NCBI GenBank assembly: GCA_040285745.1
Contig: JAUFOR010000004.1
Span: 310,001-374,000 of the forward strand
Direction: 5' to 3'
Origin: Barthelona sp. PCE
Taxonomy: Eukaryota; Metamonada: BaSk clade
Length of the DNA: 64,000 bases
In this document: positions 1 through 9,024 of the stretch, in pieces
How positions within the stretch are numbered: the stretch's first letter is position 1
Layout: the number at the start of each line of letters is the position of its first letter
Made by a program: the position numbers and the translations under genes
The notes under the pieces: generated by a model
Databases searched by the model: none
Told to the model about the DNA's origin: nothing
The model's input: only the letters and a program-made list of their open reading frames with translations

Positions 1-1223
1 AATCCCTCTGCCCTGGTCCGCGCAAAGGCATCGGCGCGTGCTTTTATGTCAGAAAGAGCTGAATTCATTTCTCTTGCCACATCCAAGAAATGTGCCTTCA
101 ATCGTTCATCTCTGTATCTGGCTGCCAGGAGGGCGTGTTTCCTGCGAAGCACCACCTGTTGCAGTAGAATATGCCATTCATGCATCAACATTTCTTCAAG
201 TGACTGCTGCCTCAGCTCAACAGATCTCTCTCTCATTTCCCGACTATATCTGCTAAAACTATTGAGGAAAGCGCACGTATTTGCCAGGAGTGTGTCGTGG
301 TAATGCCGCAGAGCCCGGGCTTCGTCATACTCTGAATCTCTCTTTGAACAAAGTTTATCCATCCAAAGAAACAGGAATTTCTTCTTCGTCTTACGTGCTT
401 TCTGGTCTAGTGCACGCGCCTTCCACTCATTTATGGTGTTTTTCACAAGGGTCGATAGTGATTTTCGCGCGAAAATTATGAATGAATTGCTTAACTTCTT
501 GCGTTTCAGCGCCAGCACACTCCACTTCTCTAATGTACGCTTCTTTGCGTGCTTATTACTAAACAACACTGCTAGTTGATCCAAACGATATATACAAAGA
601 CTGAGAGCGAAGAAACGATTAAAACAATTCCGCTCATAAAACGCTGTTGCCTGACAATACAACCTCCCGATACGCATGAACGGTAGTATAGTACCCCTGA
701 GGAGCATTCGACGTCTGAAATATGTGTACTTATCCTCAAGACAAGATAGGCGGACACGAAGTCTATTCACACCTCTGTGTCTATGTATCATGGTCTGGAC
801 TGCATTTACCTTGCATTTACGCTGGTGCTCAACGAATGCTGCATGTATACGCTGCAGTTTTTCAATACGCAGAGTGATTTTTGTCAGGGCTCTTGATTTC
901 CACGTTATCATTGTCGATCTGAGAATAAATTGTTTCCTGGTGTCCATTCGCAGAGTTTTTGTGTTGCTCCTCCACCATTTAAAGATCTTATATTGAGTTT
1001 TGTACTGATAATGTGCGCCAGCAATAATACTCTTTTGCCAAAGATCTTTTGCGGTTACCCGTGCACGCTTCCACCGTTGGATCATGCGGTACTGAAGGAA
1101 AAGATGTGTTTTAAATTCATCATCGTGGATTGCAAGATTACGACGATTTTGCAATGCTCTTTGTGTATTGCGGCGCCAAACAACCGCTGCTGCCCTCGCC
1201 AACCGTAGTTTACGATTATCCAT
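1..1223 (-). CDS. Sfi1-like repeat protein, 3' part outside window
   Basis: The minus strand is open from an ATG at 1223-1221 to the window edge, 407 codons without a stop, so the C-terminus is missing. The product is very basic and helical. It carries recurring tryptophan-centred units, including YKIFKWWRSNTKTLR, MITWKSRALTK, LEKWSVLALKRKK and INEWKARALDQKARK, spaced by tens of residues. Repeats of this kind, with a Trp followed by basic residues inside one long helix, are typical of Sfi1 centrin-binding proteins at centrosomes and basal bodies. I infer a basal-body or centrin-associated role. The repeats are irregular, so another long basic helical protein is possible. The gene is divergent from the CDK at 1335, leaving only 111 bp for both promoters; a CCCATTTCTGG element lies just upstream of the ATG. 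Confidence 0.55.
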   Translation of the reverse strand, partial: MDNRKLRLARAAAVVWRRNTQRALQNRRNLAIHDDEFKTHLFLQYRMIQRWKRARVTAKDLWQKSIIAGAHYQYKTQYKIFKWWRSNTKTLRMDTRKQFILRSTMITWKSRALTKITLRIEKLQRIHAAFVEHQRKCKVNAVQTMIHRHRGVNRLRVRLSCLEDKYTYFRRRMLLRGTILPFMRIGRLYCQATAFYERNCFNRFFALSLCIYRLDQLAVLFSNKHAKKRTLEKWSVLALKRKKLSNSFIIFARKSLSTLVKNTINEWKARALDQKARKTKKKFLFLWMDKLCSKRDSEYDEARALRHYHDTLLANTCAFLNSFSRYSREMRERSVELRQQSLEEMLMHEWHILLQQVVLRRKHALLAARYRDERLKAHFLDVAREMNSALSDIKARADAFARTRAEG

Positions 1224-1235
1224 GTGAAGTCATGT

Positions 1236-1246
1236 CCAGAAATGGG
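1236..1246 (-). promoter_or_regulatory. initiator-like element of the Sfi1-like gene
   Basis: Read on the minus strand this is CCCATTTCTGG, 13-23 nt upstream of the ATG at 1223. It is one instance of a recurring CCC(A/T)TTTCA-type motif found upstream of many genes here. Function is inferred from recurrence and position only. Confidence 0.35.
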
Positions 1247-1334
1247 TGTTTTAATGATTTACAAGATCGAAAAACTTGTTATCCAATACCTCCCCATTTT
1301 CCCTAATTTTTTTAGCTGATAATCATTGAAGAGA

Positions 1335-2315
1335 ATGTCTCGTGATATTAGCAGGTTTACAAGAGTATGAAATACACATTTGACGATTTTGAAATTTTGT
1401 TGCGCTTCAATGCATAATATAGTTCTTTAAGCGTCTGTATCGAAACAAAGTGCTAACATTAAGCTCACAAAGCTCGGTGAAGGAGCCTATGGTGTCGTTT
1501 TTAAAGCGCGCGATAATGAAACTGGTAAAATTGTTGCCCTAAAGAAGATTCGTCTAGATATGCCCGAAGAAGGAACACCTTCGACCACCATTCGTGAAAT
1601 TTCTCTGTTACGTGAACTTAGCACCCACCCCAACGTCGTTCCTTTACTTGACGTTGTTCACACTGATGATCGTTTGTATCTCGTGTTCGAATATGTTGAA
1701 CAGGATCTGCGCAAGCATATCGATTCTTTCGGAAAAACAAAGTTAGAGCTGAACCTCATAAAGAGCTACGTTAGACAAATGCTAGAAGGACTTAAGTACT
1801 GCCACAGCCGTAGAGTCATCCACCGTGACCTCAAGCCCCAAAACATTCTCGTCAATCGTGAAGGACAGTTGTGTCTCGCTGATTTTGGTCTTGCTAGAGC
1901 TTTTTCACTTCCAATTAGACAGTACACGCATGAAGTTGTTACTTTATGGTACAGAGCCCCTGAAATTTTGCTGGGTACTGCTCATTACAGTTTAGCCGTT
2001 GATTTATGGTCAGTTGGTGCAATTTTTGCTGAATTAGTTAACAAATCTCCATTATTCCCTGGTGATTCAGAGATTGATGAACTCTTTAAAATATTTAAGG
2101 TTTGTGGAACCCCCACTGAAGATACTTGGCCAAAGGTTACTGAATTACCTGATTTTAACTCTATGTTCCCTGTTTTCCAACCCACTGATCTCTCTCGTAT
2201 CTGTCCTGACTTAGATGATTTAGGTCTTGATTTGCTTGGTAAGCTTCTTGAACTGGATCCTGTTAAAAGAATTAGTGCTAAAGATGCCTTAGAGCACCCT
2301 TGGTTTTCTCAATAA
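1335..2315 (+). CDS. Cyclin-dependent kinase, CDK1/CDK2-like, two exons
   Basis: Exons 1335-1364 and 1464-2315 give 293 residues, the normal length for a CDK. Visible kinase features are the glycine loop GEGAYGVV (about 15-22), catalytic Lys37, the helix PSTTIRE (49-55, a variant of PSTAIRE), HRDLKPQN (about 130), DFG (150) and the activation segment [14 protein letters not shown] with the expected T-loop Thr near 165. The activation segment is that of the cell-cycle CDK1/2 group, which drives mitosis or S phase with a cyclin partner. The first ten residues ([10 protein letters not shown]) come from a tiny exon; the join restores the usual lead into LTKLGEG. The inhibitory Thr14 position is Ala, while the adjacent Tyr is kept, so inhibitory phosphorylation could only be on Tyr. 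Assignment as kinase is very secure; the exact CDK class is less so. Confidence 0.93.
1365..1463 (+). other. Spliceosomal intron in the CDK gene (99 nt)
   Basis: The intron begins GTATGA and ends CTAACATTAAG, phase 0. Splicing joins [10 protein letters not shown] to LTKLGEG, giving a standard CDK N-terminus. The acceptor dinucleotide follows the branch-like CTAAC by only a few bases. A weak potential stem pairs CGCTT (1403-1407) with AAGCG (1429-1433). The exon 1 boundary is inferred from the frame and splice motif. Confidence 0.75.
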
Positions 2316-2720
2316 TTAGAGTGTTTCTGTTGGTGAGGTTAGTAATTCTAAGCTACCGACTGTTTGTAAACATTGAATTTTTTTTTTTTTAAGTTTGAAC
2401 ACATTCAGCCTGTTGAAGTCATAAATTGAACCATGAATTAACAATGACATAAGGCATTTATCCTTGGGTGCTCAATATCAAATTTTTGTGCTCAGTGTAA
2501 GCTTTTTCGTAAGAATAAATGTGTAAAACAAGTGCCATATACACAATATCCCCCGCCTGATAGACTGCTATTCAACTTAAATAAATATACGAAAAGAACC
2601 TTTCTTTCTTTACAGTATAACTTTACCCCACCGGCACACCATCTTGGAGAACGCAATCCACAACTTTGGCCATGTACACTCCATCATTACTGTGCATTAC
2701 TCATTTACTACTACTTCACA
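2316..2720. other. Intergenic region, CDK to winged-helix gene
   Basis: About 400 nt of AT-rich DNA holding the CDK 3' UTR and the promoter of the next gene. An ORF extension from 2532 in frame with the downstream gene is open, but its composition (many Tyr, Pro, His) does not look like conserved protein. I see no RNA gene. Confidence 0.4.
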
Positions 2721-3770
2721 ATGGAAGGTTCGGTAGATACCGTTCTAAATGCATTTATCAAGCTCCAAGACCAAGGAAGCAGCCTTGATAACTACCAAAC
2801 AGACGATATTAAGGCATTACAACAAAAATTCGAAGAGCTGTCACGCATTAAACTTGATGGGGAAGATATACCGCCTCCCCATGATGAGGACTTTCCCGGG
2901 CTCACATCCGAAGAAGGTTCTTATGAAGAGAAACGTAAGTACAAGCTTTTAACAATGGAAGAATATTCTCAATTTCCTGTAGAAAAAGTTCCCATCGCTA
3001 GAATCACCGAAATCGTACTTGCTGAGTTCAGACTTCATCAGAAACTTACTCGTGAAGCAATTGCAAATATTACCAATTTCAAGCGCAGGCGTATTTCTAC
3101 CTGCATGACTGTTTTAGTTGCTCTTGGTCTCATTCGAGACATCGGGCACCCAAGGAAGCGTTCCCGTGAAAGTGTTTTTGATTCTCGTCAATTTTCTATG
3201 TTGAAATTTGCAACTGCTTTTCAATTACGTTATTTACTACTCAGACAGTGGGAACGCCTCTTGCGTATCTATCACAACCGTCTTGCACGTATTGCAGAGT
3301 TGTCAAGGACTGCAAAAAGAACAGGATTCAAAGGTTTCGAATATAATTGCAATCCCAGAACGGATCGGAATGGATATCTTTCTGTTAATTTTTCTGATGT
3401 CGTTGAGATTGTTCAAGATTCTGCCTCTTTGGAAATTATGTTTCCCAATACTTTTCAACCATTATATATTCCTGATGAACCTTTAACAAATCTTTATCAA
3501 TTGCTCAGTTATTTAACAACCAGTGTTCATGAAGATGAGCTTACACCAAATCCAATCATTCAGAATGTTTACATATTCCAACCTACATTATTTGTTACTC
3601 CTACTATCGATTTTTTGAAAAAGGACAAAGTTTTGCCTCCTGTGACAGAAACTATAATAACTCAAGATGATCTTGAACATGGAAAACGAGTCATGGACGA
3701 TGTGTCCTCGGTAGGTACTGTACCTTCAGAACCACCACGTAAGCAAGCCTACCAAATTGAAGAAGATTAA
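2721..3770 (+). CDS. Winged-helix protein, possibly divergent E2F/DP
   Basis: The product from ATG 2721 is 349 residues. An in-frame ATG at 2532 exists, but the extra residues look like translated UTR, so I prefer 2721. Residues about 100-145 read LTREAIANITNFKRRRISTCMTVLVALGLI. This resembles the E2F/DP DNA-recognition helix, where KRRIYDITNVLEGIGLI is typical, and basic residues follow. A hydrophobic helix with LRQWERLLRIYHNRLARI comes next and could serve dimerisation. The motif RRIYD is altered to RRIST, so DNA specificity may differ. An E2F partner would link naturally to the neighbouring CDK in cell-cycle control, but that link is speculation. It could also be an unrelated winged-helix factor. 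Confidence 0.3.
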   Translation: MEGSVDTVLNAFIKLQDQGSSLDNYQTDDIKALQQKFEELSRIKLDGEDIPPPHDEDFPGLTSEEGSYEEKRKYKLLTMEEYSQFPVEKVPIARITEIVLAEFRLHQKLTREAIANITNFKRRRISTCMTVLVALGLIRDIGHPRKRSRESVFDSRQFSMLKFATAFQLRYLLLRQWERLLRIYHNRLARIAELSRTAKRTGFKGFEYNCNPRTDRNGYLSVNFSDVVEIVQDSASLEIMFPNTFQPLYIPDEPLTNLYQLLSYLTTSVHEDELTPNPIIQNVYIFQPTLFVTPTIDFLKKDKVLPPVTETIITQDDLEHGKRVMDDVSSVGTVPSEPPRKQAYQIEED

Positions 3771-3781
3771 TTTGATTAATT

Positions 3782-5113
3782 TTAATTATTTTTCTTTGCT
3801 CTTCTTAAAAATCTTTTAAACAAAGAGTATTCTAAACACATGCCCAATGGCAGTAAACAAAACATTAATTGTAATATGGGATGTAAATCAGTTAAGCTAT
3901 AATCTTGTGTTATCAAATAATACAGTAAAATTGGGAAATATGGAAATGAAGGCATTGTGCCAATAAAAAAAATACAGTACATCCAGTTCGTCGTCAGCAA
4001 TGTGAAAGTTATGATGGCAAGAAGCGTGTACCATAAAAACCATTGGATAGATGCTCTTAAAAGACTGAAAAGGACTAATCCTATCAGATAAAGAACCCAA
4101 CTAGCAGTTTCATTTGGTTTTAGGAGAGGGGCCAGCACAAACATGGGAACGTACATACAATTGAAATACTTGCTGTACTTTGTAGAATACAAATTAACAA
4201 AAAAAGAAAAAAGCGTTGGTGTAATTGCAAAAACCATCATTTTCCAACCAATATAGCTGTAATCATTAAATGGTACCACCTTAGACTCACTCTGGTGCAA
4301 GAATTCATCTAAATTAGAATAAGACTGAAGCAAAAGCTCAAAAAATGGCGCTATTCGATCAGTTGCACGTTGCACATCAACGCGAACATAGCTTGAACAC
4401 GTGCTGTTGTTTCTGAGTGATAGATATACTGTGTTGGGCGAGATCTCTATGAGAGGCACATGCTCGTTTTTGGCAATGTCAAACAGACTTTGAAAGAAAA
4501 AGTTTGTTGTTTTTGCAGGAATATGTAATCTAGTAGCATGTGTGGTCACCATCGCAAAGATATCCTGGTTCGGGGATGACCCAAGCCCATAGATACCTTT
4601 GTAAAAAAGATGAAAGTCATAATATCCACTGCTAATACAAAAATTATCATCGAAATCTAAAACAAATGTCGACAACACACTTCCAAACGGTAGCATTGTA
4701 GCATTGTGGTATGTTTCAAGGGCATCTTTGGCTGAAAATCCATCATTAATATTAACCCAAACAACATCTTTGGATATCGGGTAGTCCTCCAAATATCGAG
4801 CCATTGAGTTCATAAGGACATCCAATGATGCTGAGTACGTCACAAACATGACTGCAAAACTGCTCTTCAAGTACTTAGATCGAATGATTGTTTGATGACC
4901 CCAATTAAAGTCTTTTTTATCTATATAGGGTGAATCAAATGGCTCTGGTTGTGTGTATATGGAAGAATACTTCGGCCACCAATGCGACTTTGCGTTTTTC
5001 TCCTGAATTTGTTGAAGCTCACCCCAAAATTCGTATCTCGAAAGCAGAAAGATGCTTAAAAAGACCATGCACCAATGGAAGCCCAGCCGAATCTGCCTTT
5101 TTGACGGTCTCAT
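3782..5113 (-). CDS. GPI transamidase component GAA1-like membrane protein
   Basis: The product is 443 residues, with one N-terminal membrane segment (about 12-28), a lumenal region to about 270 and then several hydrophobic segments to the C-terminus. This is the layout of GAA1/GPAA1, the subunit of the ER GPI-transamidase that helps attach proteins to GPI anchors and belongs to the M28 peptidase-like fold. In the lumenal part, KDVVWVNINDGFSAKDALETYHN followed by VLSTFVLDFD matches the conserved GAA1 stretch containing a W/L-E-A-Y-H block. The C-terminus is dibasic (RRAKKNN), compatible with ER retention. It is shorter than animal GAA1 (about 620). It converges with the winged-helix gene, with only 11 bp between stops. 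Confidence 0.6.
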   Translation of the reverse strand: MRPSKRQIRLGFHWCMVFLSIFLLSRYEFWGELQQIQEKNAKSHWWPKYSSIYTQPEPFDSPYIDKKDFNWGHQTIIRSKYLKSSFAVMFVTYSASLDVLMNSMARYLEDYPISKDVVWVNINDGFSAKDALETYHNATMLPFGSVLSTFVLDFDDNFCISSGYYDFHLFYKGIYGLGSSPNQDIFAMVTTHATRLHIPAKTTNFFFQSLFDIAKNEHVPLIEISPNTVYLSLRNNSTCSSYVRVDVQRATDRIAPFFELLLQSYSNLDEFLHQSESKVVPFNDYSYIGWKMMVFAITPTLFSFFVNLYSTKYSKYFNCMYVPMFVLAPLLKPNETASWVLYLIGLVLFSLLRASIQWFLWYTLLAIITFTLLTTNWMYCIFFIGTMPSFPYFPILLYYLITQDYSLTDLHPILQLMFCLLPLGMCLEYSLFKRFLRRAKKNN

Positions 5114-5549
5114 TGGATAGAACAGATTGGAAAGCCTTGAAAAAAAGTTATCATCTTTACCTTAATGATATACTTGACTAGAGCTTAAAATACTGTTAAT
5201 GTACGTGTTTTTGATGTCAAAATATAAAATAATGTAAAAAGTTAAACAATAGCATATAATATGGACAATATCCTATTGAACAAGTTATCCAATGTATTTT
5301 ATCGCATTATTCGGGTGTATAAAACAGTTTCACACAATTTTGTGTTCCATAAAAAATGTATAGAATAAAAGTCATACTGCAGGTTGATACAATTCAATTT
5401 TCGGTAAAAATACATGAAGTCATCAGTATATATGAGTAATATAAAACACTTGGGTTCGACAACAAAACCTTGAATGGAAAAAAACGTTGTTTTCCCATTT
5501 CATACCCATTTCACACTTTTTGTCGTTGTTAAACGTAACAAAGCACAAT
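5114..5549. other. Divergent promoter region, GAA1 and MED14-like genes
   Basis: AT-rich, no supported gene. It contains two directly adjacent copies of the CCCATTTCAYA element at 5494-5515 and a short palindrome ACACAATTTTGTGT. No tRNA-like cloverleaf was recognised despite a GGTTCGA string near 5453. Confidence 0.4.
5494..5515 (+). promoter_or_regulatory. Tandem initiator-like elements
   Basis: Two head-to-tail 11-nt units, CCCATTTCATA (5494-5504) and CCCATTTCACA (5505-5515), 35-56 nt upstream of the ATG at 5550. Each unit matches the motif seen singly upstream of other genes. I infer a core promoter and possibly two start sites. Confidence 0.4.
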
Positions 5550-8273
5550 ATGCAGCAGCGGCCAGTAATTGAGGGGATCACTCTTCTTTTGGATGAACTT
5601 TCTGAAGCATTGAAAACTACAGATGCTCAAGTGCTAAACGCAGAAGGCGTGAAGGAATCATTCGTCGATCTTCAGGCCAGATGCCTCAAGATTGTGGGTT
5701 ACTCACGATTCCTACTTGATGTAGATTTCATCGTTGGGTTGAGGGAATTTTTTGATAAAGTCTACAGTGTTTTATGGGAACAGGGAAGTTTGAAACCAAA
5801 GCCTGTGCACCTAAAGCAGCCTGTTGACATGCTTTCTTCAGTGTTGGGACTGAACTCTATCACAGAACCATCGCACTTCAACAACATAATTGCTCCACCA
5901 ATTCCTGTTGCTGGCTCCCAGCTTGCAGCCATCAATGTTCTGAAGCATGTGATTATCAACGGTCTTCTTACGGAGAAATCCAGATTTTATAAGTTCATTA
6001 AGCTTTCAAACGCTATCGGATTACGTCAATTCGTCAACGATCCGCTTCTAAGAGAATCAGGGATCAGGGCGTACGTCGATGAGGATAATCCGTTGTTGGT
6101 CCGCTTCTATAAAGAAGCTTATCTTAACGTCCGTATGTTCTTCTTTATCAGCACTATGTACTCGAATTTACACCTTCCCAACGGCGATATGTGCCTGTGG
6201 GTGCCAACTACAAGGCTTCCTGCGCCGTTCAATGGTACAATACATGATATGCTGACGATATATACCACTTTGAAGAAGAAGAAATTTTTCTACTCATCTC
6301 TAATGTATTTTAATATACTTAAGTGGGTCAACATGGTGGGAGAGGGTAACAAAGTTTTTATAAGGGTGCTCTCAATGCAGAACGCTGTGAAAAATGAACA
6401 AATTCAGTACCTTGCCGAGTTTACTGTTTATGATGATTTAACCATCGATATTTCCAAGGCACCATTTGAATTTGATTATGAACAGCTTCCTTTATCAAAT
6501 TTTTCAGATTTTTGTTATAGCATAATATCAAAACATGTCAGTTATGTTTTCCACAAGCTTCTTGAGTCTCTACACGACCAAAACCACATGCGCTACCAGT
6601 ATCATGATGAGACTTGTCGACTAGTTGCGCATTTTGGGGATGATCCAATTCATTCAATCTCATTTTTCTTTGATGGATCCTTCAAGTTCTTTTTTAAACC
6701 CTCTGAAATACACATCGACACAAGTGAGTACAGCAAGCTACTTGTGGGATTTGAATATTTAATATTAAATAATACTGAAGACTTTTTGGAACTTGCAGTA
6801 ATTCAAATGAGTCAGCAACTATTAAAACTGGAAAAGACCATTATTCAGAAGCTTGTTGCGAGAAATGTTGCTAAATACGGCATTTTTCTTCGTGAATCAC
6901 AGTTACTACTGAAAATTGGCGATGAGACTTTAATATTTGATATTATCATAGAGAAACAGCGGTTTTCTATTGTATATGAAGGGGAAGCGTTGTTTTCTGG
7001 TTGTGTAACAACTCTTTTGAATTGCAAAAACTGTGATTTCAACCACCTTGTTACGTTTGCCTACGGTATTTTATTTCATCGTATTCTAGCTACAGATATC
7101 ACAGTGAATCAGCAGTGGGCCAGTGAGCTTGTTGTCATTGATGACATTACACAGTTGCAGTTTTTATTCCTCGAAGATGTTGTTTCATTTTCATATCATA
7201 ATGAGCTAATTCGTTATTCTGTGACTGATTTCGTTAACAAGACGGAACAGATCATTGGGCAACACAAAAGAAATAGCTTTATTTCACACATTAGTGATGT
7301 GCTAGGAGATAAAGTTGTGAAGAAATCTTTTGGGAATGTCACTATTCGGTTTACTGGTATAGACATGACAATAACACAGGACGCCAACAGCGTCAACATA
7401 AGTTTTGATGGTATGATATCCCCAGAAATCTTTGATAAAAATATCAACTTAACAAGAGTGATATTATATCAAGTTAGGAGATTGTTCAAGCTTAAACAGG
7501 CCGAGTACATTGTGCCGATATTTAGTGCCGTTGAGATGGCGCTTGGTTTTGTTGGGAACCTGATCAAACTGCTTGTCAATTTAGACAATGCGCATTTTAT
7601 TTGGAATGATCTTGATAGGGTTGTTTTTGCTGTTTCTCCTGCTGTGGACATCGCATACATGGATTGTGGTGATGTGGCCCGGTTTGGACGGTATCTAAAG
7701 CAACCGAAAGTGTCAAAACAGTTATTAAAAAAGTATTCTTGCGTTAGCAGTATCTCTTTCCAGATTCTTGGGTTAAACCACATTTTAATCAGACCATTGA
7801 ACTTAGACGTTACGCTTTGGAAGAATATATGCTCTAAGGCAAGCACTACATGCGATATTCAAAAAATTGCAAGTGTTTTATTTATGTTTTATTGCCTACT
7901 GGTGCAAAACTCAATTTCTCTCTATCTGACTCTCCTCGGCGCATCGGTGTCAGCTATGACAGCCATGAAACCGGTTTTAGAAGGTATATCCAGAAACTCG
8001 TATGAAATATTACCAAAAAATTACCGCAATTTTACAGGCATATTCGTTTATGCTCAGACATGCGCTGTTGAGTGTGAAACAACTAGAGAGGAGCTGCATA
8101 CAATGATGGAAATGGAAGGTGTACGTATTGTACACGTTCATACAATAGAAGATGGAGTATATCAAGTACGTTTTAAAAAACACAATGTAGAACGTAATAT
8201 ACGTGTTGTAGAGAGCGGGTACATTGAAGACGACTTTGTTCTATTAACAGAATACTGCGAATCATGTGAATAA
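5550..8273 (+). CDS. Large alpha/beta protein, possibly Mediator subunit 14
   Basis: The product is 907 residues from ATG 5550. An upstream in-frame ATG at 5487 would place the start inside the promoter motif, so it is less likely. There are no membrane segments or zinc motifs. The N-terminal 150 residues are helical (ITLLLDELSEAL, followed by a long helix ending SRFLLDVDFIVGL), then a mixed alpha/beta body. The order of an N-terminal helical bundle, a hydrophobic block near INVLKHVIINGLL and a later LSNFSDFCYSIISKHVSYVFHKLLESL helix recalls MED14, the Mediator scaffold linking head, middle and tail. Similarity is weak and by eye only. If it is not MED14 I have no other assignment. It converges with FAD synthase (37 bp between stops). 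Confidence 0.3.
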   Translation: MQQRPVIEGITLLLDELSEALKTTDAQVLNAEGVKESFVDLQARCLKIVGYSRFLLDVDFIVGLREFFDKVYSVLWEQGSLKPKPVHLKQPVDMLSSVLGLNSITEPSHFNNIIAPPIPVAGSQLAAINVLKHVIINGLLTEKSRFYKFIKLSNAIGLRQFVNDPLLRESGIRAYVDEDNPLLVRFYKEAYLNVRMFFFISTMYSNLHLPNGDMCLWVPTTRLPAPFNGTIHDMLTIYTTLKKKKFFYSSLMYFNILKWVNMVGEGNKVFIRVLSMQNAVKNEQIQYLAEFTVYDDLTIDISKAPFEFDYEQLPLSNFSDFCYSIISKHVSYVFHKLLESLHDQNHMRYQYHDETCRLVAHFGDDPIHSISFFFDGSFKFFFKPSEIHIDTSEYSKLLVGFEYLILNNTEDFLELAVIQMSQQLLKLEKTIIQKLVARNVAKYGIFLRESQLLLKIGDETLIFDIIIEKQRFSIVYEGEALFSGCVTTLLNCKNCDFNHLVTFAYGILFHRILATDITVNQQWASELVVIDDITQLQFLFLEDVVSFSYHNELIRYSVTDFVNKTEQIIGQHKRNSFISHISDVLGDKVVKKSFGNVTIRFTGIDMTITQDANSVNISFDGMISPEIFDKNINLTRVILYQVRRLFKLKQAEYIVPIFSAVEMALGFVGNLIKLLVNLDNAHFIWNDLDRVVFAVSPAVDIAYMDCGDVARFGRYLKQPKVSKQLLKKYSCVSSISFQILGLNHILIRPLNLDVTLWKNICSKASTTCDIQKIASVLFMFYCLLVQNSISLYLTLLGASVSAMTAMKPVLEGISRNSYEILPKNYRNFTGIFVYAQTCAVECETTREELHTMMEMEGVRIVHVHTIEDGVYQVRFKKHNVERNIRVVESGYIEDDFVLLTEYCESCE

Positions 8274-8310
8274 ATTTTTACCCATAGATGCTAATTAGAA
8301 ATACATCACA

Positions 8311-9024
8311 TTAACTTGATTTCCGGCTTGAAATCCTTGATTCGCGCTCATGAACACCGTTCTGAAGCATGTGAGCGGGTAAATAAGTGTTGGTCTTGTT
8401 ATCGAACAACTGTGGATTTTTCTTTGTGTTATGAGGACTTCCAAGTGATGTATATCCATCATCGTACAGGGAACAGTATGAGACATTGTGGTTCTTAATG
8501 TAATTCCAAATCATTTCATAGCTGAAATTAAGAATTGGACCAACACGCAATATTTTTGGCCAATTAGCCGTTGATTCACAGAATATGTCCATTGTTGAAG
8601 CACTGGGATCACCTACACGTACTCCTAACACCATACTTTCCAGAGCAAGATCATCAATAGACTGTTTGATAATATCTTTAAAACTTCCAGTATATGTTAT
8701 AATTTCGTAATCATAATCTCTTTCCGTGGCCTCAATAAACTCCTGGACCTCGGGGAACTGGTCGTGCGTGTCAAAAAAACACACAGGGAAATCCTTAAAA
8801 GTCATATCGTATAAAGGAAGCATTTTGCTGGCAATATGCAGTAAAACTGTGCAATCCTTTCCCCCGTTGAATGAAAGAGCTGATTTGAATCCCTCCTTAT
8901 TCCTAAGAAACAGACGATGGAAAGCTGAAACACATTCAACCATCTCTAAAGTATGCATATCAGGGTGGAACAGGTCCATCGCGGGCTGTATTTCACTTGG
9001 TGTAAGCTCTCTATGAAAAAACAT
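8311..9024 (-). CDS. FAD synthase (FMN adenylyltransferase), PAPS-reductase-like fold
   Basis: The product is 237 residues. Characteristic FAD1/FLAD1 features are the PP-loop SFNGGKDC (about 50-57), FFDTHDQFPEVQEF, the block VLGVRVGDP (equivalent to GTRRTDP) and the late motif YDDGYTSLGS. FAD synthase transfers AMP from ATP to FMN to make FAD in the cytosol. Only the adenylyltransferase domain is present, without the molybdopterin-binding domain of animal FLAD1, as in yeast Fad1. The most 5' ATG overlaps a CCCCTTTCATG initiator-like element. If transcription starts there, the first usable start would be the Met at residue 16 (position 8979). The enzyme assignment does not depend on this. Confidence 0.85.
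   Translation of the reverse strand: MFFHRELTPSEIQPAMDLFHPDMHTLEMVECVSAFHRLFLRNKEGFKSALSFNGGKDCTVLLHIASKMLPLYDMTFKDFPVCFFDTHDQFPEVQEFIEATERDYDYEIITYTGSFKDIIKQSIDDLALESMVLGVRVGDPSASTMDIFCESTANWPKILRVGPILNFSYEMIWNYIKNHNVSYCSLYDDGYTSLGSPHNTKKNPQLFDNKTNTYLPAHMLQNGVHERESRISSRKSS

Noticed and set aside
2532-2720. Upstream start for the winged-helix gene
   Set aside because: The added residues look like translated UTR, and MEGSVD at 2721 is a better start.
5447-5460. GGTTCGA string resembling a tRNA T-loop
   Set aside because: No acceptor stem, D arm or anticodon arm can be placed around it.
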